Both the position numbers and the translations under genes were made by a program. Under the pieces are notes generated by a model, which made no database searches, was not told the DNA's origin, and saw only the letters and a program-made list of their open reading frames with translations. A stretch of DNA of 64,000 nucleotides, taken from assembly GCF_042678405.1 (NCBI RefSeq), contig NZ_JBHTLI010000001.1, positions 2,232,001-2,296,000 on the forward strand, in the 5' to 3' direction. This document shows, piece by piece, positions 24,441 through 32,983 of the stretch (position 1 is the first letter of the stretch; every line of letters starts with the position of its first letter). The stretch comes from Salegentibacter_A chungangensis (lineage in GTDB: Bacteria > Bacteroidota > Bacteroidia > Flavobacteriales > Flavobacteriaceae).

Positions 24441-24454
24441 AATGAACGTTCATT
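24441..24454. promoter_or_regulatory. Palindromic operator, probably for the TetR-type regulator
   Basis: Perfect inverted repeat AATGAACGTTCATT about 34 bases before the ATG at 24488; a related half (TTAACGTTCAAC) lies near 24393. Palindromes of the TGAACGTTCA type are typical TetR-family operators. A TAATTTTG (24461-24468) just downstream fits a Bacteroidota -7 element, so binding would block the promoter. Confidence 0.65.
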
Positions 24455-24487
24455 TTTGACTAATTTTGCATTAGAATCAGAACAGAA

Positions 24488-25066
24488 ATGAGCGGAGCAT
24501 CGAAAAGTCAAATCAAACGAGAGGCACTTGTAAAAGCTACGGTAAAACTGGTAAACAATAACGGTTTTCACGCTACACCAATGTCTAAGATTGCCAAAAT
24601 GGCAAATGTTTCTCCTGCCACCATCTATTTATATTTCCAGAACAAACAGGACCTCATCAACCAGGTTTATTTAGAAGTAAAAGCAGCATTTACTGACTAT
24701 GCATTCCAAGATTATAATGAAGAACAATCTGTAGAGGAAGGGTTTGAGATCATTTGGAGGAACATTGCTGATTTTAAACTTAAAGAGGTCGATAAAGCCT
24801 TGTTTCTGTCTCAGTGTGACAACACACCTATGATCGATGAAGAAGGCAGACAGGAGGGTCTGAAACATCTGCAGCCCCTACTCGACCTTTGGGAAAGAGG
24901 AAAAGAAGCAAAGATCATAAAAAACATATCCCCTTACCTGCTTTACGCCTATACAATTTACCCCCTTGCATTTTTAATGACCATATCGCAACGGGAAATA
25001 TTTAAATTGGACGAAACACACCTACAAGAGGCCTATAAAGCGGCCTGGGATAGTATTAAATTATAG
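24488..25066 (+). CDS. TetR family transcriptional regulator
   Basis: Protein of 192 residues with an N-terminal TetR helix-turn-helix (about 10-57): KATVKLVNNNGFHATPMSKI, then AKMANVSPATIYLYFQNKQD. The C-terminal ligand domain is helical and of the family with LYAYTIYPLAFLM. A perfect palindrome upstream suggests autorepression. It leads an operon with an MDR-type oxidoreductase (17 bases downstream) and a DJ-1/PfpI-type protein, so its inducer may be an electrophile or aldehyde handled by those enzymes. Confidence 0.9.
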   Translation: MSGASKSQIKREALVKATVKLVNNNGFHATPMSKIAKMANVSPATIYLYFQNKQDLINQVYLEVKAAFTDYAFQDYNEEQSVEEGFEIIWRNIADFKLKEVDKALFLSQCDNTPMIDEEGRQEGLKHLQPLLDLWERGKEAKIIKNISPYLLYAYTIYPLAFLMTISQREIFKLDETHLQEAYKAAWDSIKL

Positions 25067-25083
25067 AACTAAAAAAACGAGGA

Positions 25084-26079
25084 ATGAAGAATACCATATT
25101 ATTAGACAAAAGACCAGTTGGAACTCCTCAGGTATCCGACTTTAAGTTTACTCAAGAAGAGGTACAGGAACCAAAATCAGGAGAGATCCTTTTAGAAACC
25201 AAATATGTTTCGGTAGACCCATACTTAAGAGGAAGAATGAATGATGCCAAATCTTACATTCCGCCTTTTGAACTCCAGAAACCAATCGTTTCGGGCATAG
25301 TAGCAGAAGTTATAGAATCAAAAAACAATAATTTCAGTAAAGGAGATTATGTATCCGGAATGCTGGAATGGAAAAGAAAGCAGGTATCAACCGGAGAAGA
25401 TCTGCACAAGGTCGATCCTGCCCAAGCCCCACTTTCAGCATACCTTGGCATCCTGGGGATGACAGGGCTTACCGCTTACCTGGGGTTAACGGAGATCGGA
25501 AAACCTAAAGAAGGGGAAACCCTGTTAGTTTCGGGTGCAGCCGGAGCAGTAGGAAGCGTTGTTGGTCAAATTGGAAAAATAATGGGCCTACGTGTTGTAG
25601 GGATTGCAGGTTCAGACGAAAAAATAAGGATGCTTAAGTCCGAATTCGGGTTTGATGAAGGAATCAACTATAAAACCACCGGAAATATGAAAGAGGCCAT
25701 CGCAAAGGCTTGCCCAAATGGTGTTGATGTGTATTTTGACAATGTTGGAGGAGATATTTCGGATGCAGTGCTTTTCAATATCAACAAATTTGCAAGAATG
25801 GTCATTTGTGGAGCTATTTCGGTATATAACGAAACTTCACTTCCAAAAGGCCTAAGCGTTCAACCTTTTCTTATCAAGAACAGCGCACTTATGCAGGGAT
25901 TCATTATCGGAAATTTCACCGAGAAATTCCCGGAAGCTATGCAACAGCTTGCCGGCTGGTTAAAAGCAGGTAAACTGAATTATGAAGAAACCATTGTGGA
26001 AGGATTTGAAAATATTCCGCAAGCCTTTATCGACCTGTTTTCAGGGAAAAACAAAGGTAAAATGGTTGTGAAAGTTTAA
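25084..26079 (+). CDS. Zinc-independent NADP-dependent MDR oxidoreductase
   Basis: Protein of 331 residues of the medium-chain dehydrogenase/reductase superfamily, leukotriene-B4 12-hydroxydehydrogenase/prostaglandin reductase-like (CurA type): YVSVDPYLRGRMND near residue 40-53, GMTGLTAYLGL, the Rossmann motif VSGAAGAVGSVVGQIGK (about 156-172), then DVYFDNVGGD and the C-terminal stretch GKNKGKMVVKV. Zinc ligands are absent, as usual in this branch. It is expected to reduce activated double bonds with NADPH. Middle gene of the TetR-led operon. Confidence 0.9.
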   Translation: MKNTILLDKRPVGTPQVSDFKFTQEEVQEPKSGEILLETKYVSVDPYLRGRMNDAKSYIPPFELQKPIVSGIVAEVIESKNNNFSKGDYVSGMLEWKRKQVSTGEDLHKVDPAQAPLSAYLGILGMTGLTAYLGLTEIGKPKEGETLLVSGAAGAVGSVVGQIGKIMGLRVVGIAGSDEKIRMLKSEFGFDEGINYKTTGNMKEAIAKACPNGVDVYFDNVGGDISDAVLFNINKFARMVICGAISVYNETSLPKGLSVQPFLIKNSALMQGFIIGNFTEKFPEAMQQLAGWLKAGKLNYEETIVEGFENIPQAFIDLFSGKNKGKMVVKV

Positions 26080-26101
26080 TTAGAAATAAAAAATAAAAGC
26101 T

Positions 26102-26779
26102 ATGAAAGTATTATTTGTATTGACCTCCCACGACGAATTGGGAGACACAGGAAACAAAACGGGGTTCTGGATAGAAGAGTTCGCTAACCCCTACTACACT
26201 CTTTTAGATAAGGGAGCTGATATAACAGTGGCGACTCCAAAAGGTGGAAAAGCGCCAATAGACCCGAATAGTGATTCTCCGGATGCTCAAACCGAAGACA
26301 CCAAGCGTTTTCATAAAGATGAAGCAACACAAAAGCTGATCAATAATACCGTAAAGCTAGAGGATGTAAATCCCGATGATTACGATGCCGTATTCTACCC
26401 CGGAGGTCACGGACCGCTATGGGATCTCGCTGAAGACAAAACTTCCATAAAAATTATTGAAAGTTTCAATGCCAAACAAAAACCAATTGGCTTTGTCTGC
26501 CACGCTCCAGCTGCACTAAAGAACGTGAAAAAAGAGAATGGTGAACCTTTGGTAAAAGGCAAAAAAGTAACCGGGTTCACTAATACTGAAGAAGAAGCTG
26601 TACAGCTCAAGGACGTCGTTCCGTTCTTAGTGGAAGATATGCTCAGGGAAAACGAAGCGATCTACTCTAAAGCCGGAGACTGGGAAGCATATGCGCTGGT
26701 TGACGGAAATCTGATCACTGGTCAGAATCCTGCATCTTCAGGATTGGTAGCAAACAAACTGTTTGAAATGCTTAAATAA
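26102..26779 (+). CDS. DJ-1/PfpI family (Hsp31-like) class I amidotransferase-fold protein
   Basis: Protein of 225 residues with the Hsp31/glyoxalase III-like pattern: WIEEFANPYYTLLDKGADIT, the YPGGHGPLWDL segment, and the nucleophile elbow GFVCHAPAAL (cysteine about residue 132 followed by His). The family includes glutathione-independent glyoxalases, deglycase-like proteins and chaperones. Its position behind the MDR enzyme and a TetR regulator supports a reactive-carbonyl detoxification operon. The start ATG is 22 bases after the previous stop; a terminator follows. Confidence 0.88.
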   Translation: MKVLFVLTSHDELGDTGNKTGFWIEEFANPYYTLLDKGADITVATPKGGKAPIDPNSDSPDAQTEDTKRFHKDEATQKLINNTVKLEDVNPDDYDAVFYPGGHGPLWDLAEDKTSIKIIESFNAKQKPIGFVCHAPAALKNVKKENGEPLVKGKKVTGFTNTEEEAVQLKDVVPFLVEDMLRENEAIYSKAGDWEAYALVDGNLITGQNPASSGLVANKLFEMLK

Positions 26780-26796
26780 TCCCAATAATTTTAAAT

Positions 26797-26840
26797 AAAA
26801 AGCGTCTGTAGACCAATTCGTTTACAGGCGCTTTTTATTT
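26797..26840 (+). terminator. Rho-independent terminator of the TetR/MDR/PfpI operon
   Basis: Stem AAAAAGCGTCTGTA (26797-26810) / TACAGGCGCTTTTT (26823-26836) with a T run. Confidence 0.85.
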
Positions 26841-27007
26841 CCCGGATTTCGAAACAGTCTAAATCATCTCAGGTATAATTCTAGTCTTATTTTGTATTTT
26901 TCACCAATCCAAATAAGATATTCAACTACTTTTGATATTTTAAGAGTATACTTCTAAAAGAATTATCGTTAGCAATGTGAGTTTCGGAATAAAAAAAACC
27001 TCAAATA

Positions 27008-27355
27008 ATGGATATAGAGAGTTTGGTACAACAATGGTTTTCAAAATGGGAAAACGGAGATTTCCTGAATTTACCAATATCAGATAACTTTAAACACACC
27101 AGTCCGTATGGAACGATTGCGGGGAAAAACCAATATCTGAGCCTGGTGGAAGCCAACAGAGGCAAATTTCTAAATCATCGTTTCGAGATCCTTGATGAAC
27201 TTTATGGACAAAGCAAAGCCTGTATAAGATACACTGCAATTCACGATGACTTTAGTTTGGAGGTCACCGAATGGCATTATATAAAAAACGGATTAATTGA
27301 AGAAATAGTGGCTTATTACAACATTGAAGAAAAGCGAATTGAAATTGAGAAATAA
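27008..27355 (+). CDS. NTF2-like/SnoaL-like small protein
   Basis: Protein of 115 residues with the cone-shaped NTF2-like pattern: an N-terminal helix (ESLVQQWFSKWENGDFLNLP), KHTSPYGTIAGKNQYLSLV and the sheet with RFEILDELYGQSKACIRYTA and TEWHYIKNGLIEEIVAYYN. These often act as small-molecule binding proteins or epimerase/isomerase-like enzymes. No catalytic residue can be assigned. Monocistronic. Confidence 0.75.
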   Translation: MDIESLVQQWFSKWENGDFLNLPISDNFKHTSPYGTIAGKNQYLSLVEANRGKFLNHRFEILDELYGQSKACIRYTAIHDDFSLEVTEWHYIKNGLIEEIVAYYNIEEKRIEIEK

Positions 27356-27484
27356 AACCCGAAAGTTATTTTATTTTTGGTCTTTTGTACTTTTAACCCG
27401 CAATTTCGATTAAAATTGGCTTTAAACAGAAGAATAAGAATTTCTTAAAAAGATCATCTTTGATAGTTTCAACTTATACCTCAA

Positions 27485-28465
27485 ATGAATAGGATCAACC
27501 ATTTAAAAAGTAAGAATAATTTTACCGACTCTATTCTTAGCCCCCTGAGGAAAGTAAAAAAGAAAAGCCGAAATAAACTTTTCTTTTTTCAAAAGATCAG
27601 GAACAATTACATTATTCAAAGAAACCTGAAAAAAGGCGTTTTTGCAGTTGAGATCCAAAGCTATATGGGGCTTGGTGCAAATTTGATCTGGGCCCTGGAA
27701 ATTATGGCCTTTTGTAAGGAAAGAGAGCTAACCCCCCTGTTTAAGTTCACTTCAGCTAATTCTAAAGAAAAGGAAGATAACTTCGGAAATTATTTTGGTA
27801 TAAAGAACTCTTCAAACCTAAAAAGGCCCATTCAGTTCGCCAAAATGAGAACTTTTAAGGATCTGAACCTTAATTTTGACTGGAATTACAATGCCAAACT
27901 CAACTTAGAATTAACGCAGGAGTTATTGAATAAGTACCTTATAATTCATAAAGATATCCTGAGTGAGGTGGATGCTTTTTGTAAGGATCATTTTAAAGGC
28001 AAAAAAGTTCTGGGTGTACATTACCGAGGAACCGACAAAAAATCTGAAGCACCACTGCTGTCTTATGGGGATATAGAGAAGAATATACAATATTTCTTAA
28101 CTCAATATCCAAAAACAAACCTGTTATTCATATCCAGCGATGATGAAAATTTCATTAAGTATATAGAGCAGTCTTCCCTGAACCTGCCAATTGTTTATAA
28201 TGATGATTCAGTAAGATCTTCAGATAATACCGCGATTCACTCTTCCGGTAAAAATCTCTATAATATTAACCGGGATGCGCTAATTAATTGCCTCCTATTA
28301 TCAAAATGCGATGCCCTGATGAAGACGGCATCAATATTAAGCGCCTGGTCAAAGTTATTCAACCCACAGCTGCCATTAGTGTTTCTAACTGAGCCTTACA
28401 AAGAATATCAGTACTTTCCGGAAAAAGAATTAGCGAAGGATGTCTTGTTTAAGCCAATAAGCTAG
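27485..28465 (+). CDS. Fucosyltransferase-like (NodZ/GT23-type) protein
   Basis: Protein of 326 residues, cytoplasmic. The C-terminal half shows the donor-binding pattern of GT23/O-fucosyltransferase-like enzymes: VLGVHYRGTDKKS (HxRGTD-type, about residues 177-189), LLFISSDDENFIKYIE and a later segment NCLLLSKCDALMKTASILSAW with the acidic and serine residues expected near GDP-fucose. The N-terminus has a Gly-rich QSYMGLGANLIWALEIM, like the R/GxxN region of this fold. Acceptor unknown; no glycan cluster is adjacent in the window, so it is an orphan glycosyltransferase. Confidence 0.65.
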   Translation: MNRINHLKSKNNFTDSILSPLRKVKKKSRNKLFFFQKIRNNYIIQRNLKKGVFAVEIQSYMGLGANLIWALEIMAFCKERELTPLFKFTSANSKEKEDNFGNYFGIKNSSNLKRPIQFAKMRTFKDLNLNFDWNYNAKLNLELTQELLNKYLIIHKDILSEVDAFCKDHFKGKKVLGVHYRGTDKKSEAPLLSYGDIEKNIQYFLTQYPKTNLLFISSDDENFIKYIEQSSLNLPIVYNDDSVRSSDNTAIHSSGKNLYNINRDALINCLLLSKCDALMKTASILSAWSKLFNPQLPLVFLTEPYKEYQYFPEKELAKDVLFKPIS

Positions 28466-28719
28466 AAGATGTAAATAGCCTTAAGATAAAATGCCCCTGA
28501 AATTTATCCATTATAGCTTCAGCCGTTATTATTGAAAAGATGTGCCATTAATGAAGGGTATAAACAAATCGAAGTCCATATAAAATGCGAATCGATTAAA
28601 TGCAGATATATAAGTTGAAAATACTATTTTAGACAGATTTTAAACTCATTATCTATTAAATACTTATTTAGTTTATTCTCTGATTGCTTAATAGGCGAAA
28701 GCCATAAATAACGGAATTA

Positions 28720-29964
28720 ATGATAGCCCCCAATGATGATCTTTATGAAAAAGCACGAGTAAAATCACTGGAATCTTATAATATCCTAGACACTCTCCCG
28801 GAAAAGGACTACGACAACCTTACAGCTATAGCAGCCGAAATATGTGGCACTCCTATCGCCTTAATTAGTCTTCTGGATCATACAAGGCAATGGTTTAAAT
28901 CTCACCAGGGAATAGCGATTTCGGAAACCCCAAAAGAACATTCGTTTTGCAGGTATGCTATCGAGGATCCTGATAATATAATGATCATCCCGGACGCAAG
29001 GAAGGACCGGCGCTTAATTAATAATACCCTTGTTAACGGAAACCCTGAAATGATCTTCTATGCCGGTGTACCTCTTAAAAACGAAGATGGCTTTCCCCTG
29101 GGTACACTTTGCGTGATTGACGATAAACCAAACGAACTAAATAAAAACCAGATCAAGTCTTTGCAAGCCCTTGCAGAACAGGCAATAAATCTTCTTGAGC
29201 TGAGAAGAAAGAGAATCGAACTTGAAAATGCATTTAAAGAAGTAGAAAGAAAGAACCGGGAACTTGAGAAGTTCGCTTTTGTTGCGGCTCACGACATAAG
29301 TTCTCCCTTAAATAATATTGCGTCACTGGCAGAAATTATATTAAGTGATACCGACGGGAAATTAGATATCCAGGAAAAACAAGTCCTTGAAATGATAAAG
29401 GGTTCTGCCGGAAACCTAAGAGAACTGGTAAACGGATTACTACAATACACCCAGTCAGAAAAACTATTAAAAGAAAATCTCGTAGAGATAAAAATTGAAA
29501 CTTTGAAAAAAGATCTCGAAAGCCACTTCTATTCAAATAAAGATTGCCATATAATTTTGAATACAAAGCTTGAGAAGATTTTGGTTAACAGGACAGCAAT
29601 AGAGCAGATCCTTATCAATTTACTTACCAATTCAGTTAAATATAATGATAAGGACTTTACAGAAATCGAGATTGGGATAAGCGAAAATGAAGATGAACTT
29701 GAATTTTATGTTCAGGATAACGGTCCGGGAATTCCTGAGAAAGACCAGGAGAGCATCTTCAATATTTTTGAGATAGTCACAGCCAAAGACAGGTTTGGAA
29801 ATAAGGGTACAGGAATTGGCCTTGCTACCGTAAAGAACCTTATTAAGACTTTGGGAGGAGAAATCCGGGTCGAATCTAAACCCGGTGATGGGGCACGATT
29901 CATTTTCAATATTAAGCCAATAAGTACAGCTCATAAATCAAAACAAAAACCAGTATTAACTTAA
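28720..29964 (+). CDS. GAF-domain sensor histidine kinase
   Basis: Protein of 414 residues, soluble. Domains in order: GAF (about 20-165, with AEICGTPIALISLLDHTRQW and FCRYAI), a coiled-coil linker (about 165-190), HisKA with the phospho-acceptor His in FAFVAAHDISSPLNN (about 188-202), and HATPase with N-box LINLLTNSVKY, G1 DNGPGIP and G2 GTGIGLATV. All catalytic motifs look intact. It phosphorylates a response regulator, not encoded next to it. The signal is unknown; a GAF domain of this type (free-standing, DPD.MIIPDA motif) is common in flavobacterial kinases, some sensing light or redox ligands. Confidence 0.9.
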   Translation: MIAPNDDLYEKARVKSLESYNILDTLPEKDYDNLTAIAAEICGTPIALISLLDHTRQWFKSHQGIAISETPKEHSFCRYAIEDPDNIMIIPDARKDRRLINNTLVNGNPEMIFYAGVPLKNEDGFPLGTLCVIDDKPNELNKNQIKSLQALAEQAINLLELRRKRIELENAFKEVERKNRELEKFAFVAAHDISSPLNNIASLAEIILSDTDGKLDIQEKQVLEMIKGSAGNLRELVNGLLQYTQSEKLLKENLVEIKIETLKKDLESHFYSNKDCHIILNTKLEKILVNRTAIEQILINLLTNSVKYNDKDFTEIEIGISENEDELEFYVQDNGPGIPEKDQESIFNIFEIVTAKDRFGNKGTGIGLATVKNLIKTLGGEIRVESKPGDGARFIFNIKPISTAHKSKQKPVLT

Positions 29965-30116
29965 GCTTGGCACCCAGACTTATTGCTATTTCAGGAAAGG
30001 TGAAATCCGGAAAGAATAAGACCCTGAATTTTCAGGATTTACAAAAAAGGCCTGATTGCTATATTCCTTTCTTCAGATTAAATTAGAAGTTTGTTGGAAT
30101 TTTTAACCAGTGAGCA

Positions 30117-30752
30117 ATGGACCGAAGTAAACAGACAGCCGATATTTTCGATAAATACGCCCTGGCTTATCAGGACAAATATATGGACCTCCATCTTTAT
30201 GAGGATTCCTTAGAGAAGTTTTGCAATGAGCTAGAGAAAAAGAAAGCCCGGATTCTTGAAATAGGCTGCGGCCCGGGAAATATCACCAAAGTTTTACTTA
30301 AAAAACGTCCCGATTTAAAAATCCTGGGAATTGACCTGGCTCCGCAGATGATCCACCTCGCAAAAATCAATAATCCTGAAGCCGAATTTATGGTAATGGA
30401 CTGCAGGGAAATCGCTGAATTAGACCGGAAATTTGATGCCGTAGTTTGCGGCTTTTGTCTGCCATATCTTTCCAAAAATGATTCCTTAAGGCTCATTGAT
30501 AATATTTCAGAATTGTTGAACTCCCGGGGTCTTTTCTACCTCAGCACTATGGAAGCCCGGCACAACAGGTCTGGGTACGTAGGTTCAAGTTCGGGAGAAG
30601 AAAATTTATATACCTGGTACCACGAAGCTGAATACCTTAGAGCTCATATAAAAAAGAATAATTTTGAACTCCTGGCATTAAGCCGAATTGAAAACCCGGT
30701 TTATTTGGATAATTCTATTAAAGATTTGTTGATATTAGCAAAAAAATCCTAA
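30117..30752 (+). CDS. Class I SAM-dependent methyltransferase
   Basis: Protein of 211 residues with SAM-binding motif I ILEIGCGPGNITKVLL (about 41-56), motif II region ILGIDLAPQMIHLAK (about 65-79) and the post-motif stretch MVMDCREIAELDRKFDAVVC. It belongs to the ubiE/UPF-like small-molecule methyltransferases; substrate unknown. The next gene, a GNAT acetyltransferase, starts 10 bases after the stop, so the two are likely co-transcribed. Confidence 0.88.
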   Translation: MDRSKQTADIFDKYALAYQDKYMDLHLYEDSLEKFCNELEKKKARILEIGCGPGNITKVLLKKRPDLKILGIDLAPQMIHLAKINNPEAEFMVMDCREIAELDRKFDAVVCGFCLPYLSKNDSLRLIDNISELLNSRGLFYLSTMEARHNRSGYVGSSSGEENLYTWYHEAEYLRAHIKKNNFELLALSRIENPVYLDNSIKDLLILAKKS

Positions 30753-30761
30753 TGCTGGAAA

Positions 30762-31289
30762 ATGGGAAATAGTAAATTTGTTGTAAGAAATGCAAAACCT
30801 GAAGAGTTTCAGGAAATTGGGCAATTAATGGTGAAAGTTTATTCTCAACTGGAAGGCTTTCCAAACCAGGATGCACAACCCGAATATTACAGACTCCTGG
30901 CAAACATCGGGGAATTCACCAAAAAGCCCGGCACCGAATTATTGGTTGCCTTGTCGCCTGAAGGAAATATTTGTGGCGCCGTGGTTTATTTCAGCGATAT
31001 GCAATATTATGGTTCCGGCGGAACAGCTACAAAAGAGAAAAATGCCTCTGGTTTCAGGTTACTTGCAGTAGATCCTTCAGCCAGAAAAAAAGGAATCGGG
31101 AAACTCCTTACCAGGGAATGCATTAAAAAAGCCAGGGAAAAGAAACAGAAGCAAGTAGTGATCCATACAACCAAAGCTATGCAAACGGCCTGGAAAATGT
31201 ATGAACAACTTGGTTTCAAAAGATCGGAAGATCTGGATTTCATGCAGGAAGAATTACCCGTTTTCGGATTCAGGTTGACATTAGATTAA
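30762..31289 (+). CDS. GNAT family N-acetyltransferase
   Basis: Protein of 175 residues with the GNAT core: FVVRNAKPEEFQEIGQLMVK at the N-terminus, the acetyl-CoA binding strand-loop-helix LLAVDPSARKKGIGKLLTRE (RxxGxG/A, about 103-122) and the last strand MYEQLGFKRSEDLDF. Acceptor unknown. Co-transcribed with the upstream methyltransferase. Confidence 0.88.
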   Translation: MGNSKFVVRNAKPEEFQEIGQLMVKVYSQLEGFPNQDAQPEYYRLLANIGEFTKKPGTELLVALSPEGNICGAVVYFSDMQYYGSGGTATKEKNASGFRLLAVDPSARKKGIGKLLTRECIKKAREKKQKQVVIHTTKAMQTAWKMYEQLGFKRSEDLDFMQEELPVFGFRLTLD

Positions 31290-31409
31290 AAACTTACATT
31301 GAGTTCTTCTCCAAGCTTTATCCCATTAAAAATTCTTATTTTCATTACTTAAGCAAGGCTTCATTCCCTACCCGGGCCCTAATTATTGTTCAATTTTCAA
31401 ACTTTAAAG

Positions 31410-32774
31410 ATGTTTCCATTGAAGCCCTTCTTCATACTGTTATTTGTTACAACCCTCAGCTTTTCCCAGAACACCAAACTAAGCATACTTGACAGTCACT
31501 CAAAAGAGCCCATAGAAGGAGCTAATGTATTGGCAGGTGATTCAGGAAGCGGTGGTACCACCGATAAAAATGGAAACTTTAGTCTTCCGGAAAATATTTC
31601 TACCCAGGATTCACTGGTGATCTCCCATCTTGGTTACAAAACCAGAATATTGAGCTTTTTTGATCTCAGAAAATCCAGGTTCAGAGTATATCTCAGGAAG
31701 ACCAATGAAAACCTTGAAGAAGTCAACATTAGAAGCAACACCCGGCTTCAGCACAGAATCCGGTATGAGAGCCTCCCGGAAATGAAGGATGGTATCTTTG
31801 CATTCGGCTCGGTACTTACTGGAAATAAACTATACCTTGTAGGCGGCAACCTCTCTCACACCACTAATAAACGCAGGGAGTTTATGGAAAGAGCCGGTAT
31901 GACCCGCGCAACCTTCAAGGATTTTACCAGGGCAATGCGATCTGATCTTAACTGGCTTGAATATTCTGAAAATTTACATATTTATGACCTTAATACAGGC
32001 AAATGGAGTACCTCCCCGCTGAAGTTTGAAAAGCGTGCTTTCCTTAACCTTAACGCCATTGGCAACAAACTATATGCTACCGGAGGAAAATCCCTTTCCA
32101 CGAACAGAATAAAGCAATACCTCGGGAACAAAATAGAGATCTACGACATTGAAAATGACAGCCTTTATACCGATTTAACCAATCCGCATCAGGCAGTGAA
32201 TTTTGCATCTTTTGTATATGATGATCAGCTTATACTCCTTGGTGGTTCTACAAAAAGGAAGAGAAATCAGGGAAAGGTGTATACCGATAAGATGCATTTA
32301 TATAAGCCTGAAACCGGTTATTGGTACGAAGTGGCTAAGATGCCGAAAGCCAAAGAGACCACGGGTATCCTCCTTAACAATAAATTTTACCTTATTGGCG
32401 GGTTCAACAAAAGTCCGCTTAAAAGCATCGAATCTTACGACATTAAATCGGGAGAATGGACCAATTTGGGCGAGCTCTTCGAAAATATGGAAAGACCGGG
32501 ACTGGCTGCCCACGGCGAAATAATCTACATCTACAATAAAGGGAAACTTCTTAGCTTTAACACCCCCACCGGAAAGTTAAGTGAATATTATATAGATCTT
32601 AATCTTCAATATGCCGCTTTACATTACTATAACAACCATTTATATATTGTGGGCGGGGCACGCGAGATTAACTTTGAGGTTATTCCTTCCCAAAAAATTT
32701 ACCGGATCGCTCTGGATGAATTCCGAAAAACGGAAGTCAAGAGATTTAAAGTGCTGGATAAGAATATTTACTGA
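31410..32774 (+). CDS. Carboxypeptidase-like domain plus Kelch beta-propeller, secreted
   Basis: The ATG at 31410 is preferred to the TTG at 31386; 454 residues. Signal peptide ends near FSQN (about residue 21). Then a carboxypeptidase-regulatory-like (CarboxypepD_reg) domain (about 22-105: LDSHSKEPIEGANVLAGDSG, GTTDKNGNFSLPE), as in SusC-type proteins but here without a barrel, followed by a Kelch-repeat propeller (about 130-440) with repeats such as LYLVGGNLS, LYATGGKSLS, LILLGGSTKRK, FYLIGGFNKS and LYIVGGAREI. Probably an outer-membrane or extracellular sensing/binding protein. A further partner is not obvious. Confidence 0.85.
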   Translation: MFPLKPFFILLFVTTLSFSQNTKLSILDSHSKEPIEGANVLAGDSGSGGTTDKNGNFSLPENISTQDSLVISHLGYKTRILSFFDLRKSRFRVYLRKTNENLEEVNIRSNTRLQHRIRYESLPEMKDGIFAFGSVLTGNKLYLVGGNLSHTTNKRREFMERAGMTRATFKDFTRAMRSDLNWLEYSENLHIYDLNTGKWSTSPLKFEKRAFLNLNAIGNKLYATGGKSLSTNRIKQYLGNKIEIYDIENDSLYTDLTNPHQAVNFASFVYDDQLILLGGSTKRKRNQGKVYTDKMHLYKPETGYWYEVAKMPKAKETTGILLNNKFYLIGGFNKSPLKSIESYDIKSGEWTNLGELFENMERPGLAAHGEIIYIYNKGKLLSFNTPTGKLSEYYIDLNLQYAALHYYNNHLYIVGGAREINFEVIPSQKIYRIALDEFRKTEVKRFKVLDKNIY

Positions 32775-32983
32775 TCACCAGGCTTTAGTTGTCTTCATTT
32801 ACGACGCCCCTTAAATCAATATAATTGATTTGAGCTGCACAGAATTTGCCCAAATTTGATAACTTTAGCTCTTCAGTTAAAGCTTAGGTTTGCTCTGCCT
32901 TATGATGAGTTTTTACTGAGGTTATAAGGCTTGTTAATATGCCGGTTAAAGCGAAAGGAATTCCTGTTTAAGCAAAAACAAAA

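Noticed and set aside
32203..32814. Alternative frames within the Kelch gene (32203-32523, 32611-32814)
   Set aside because: Shadow frames of a repeat-rich gene; no start context and no recognisable protein pattern.
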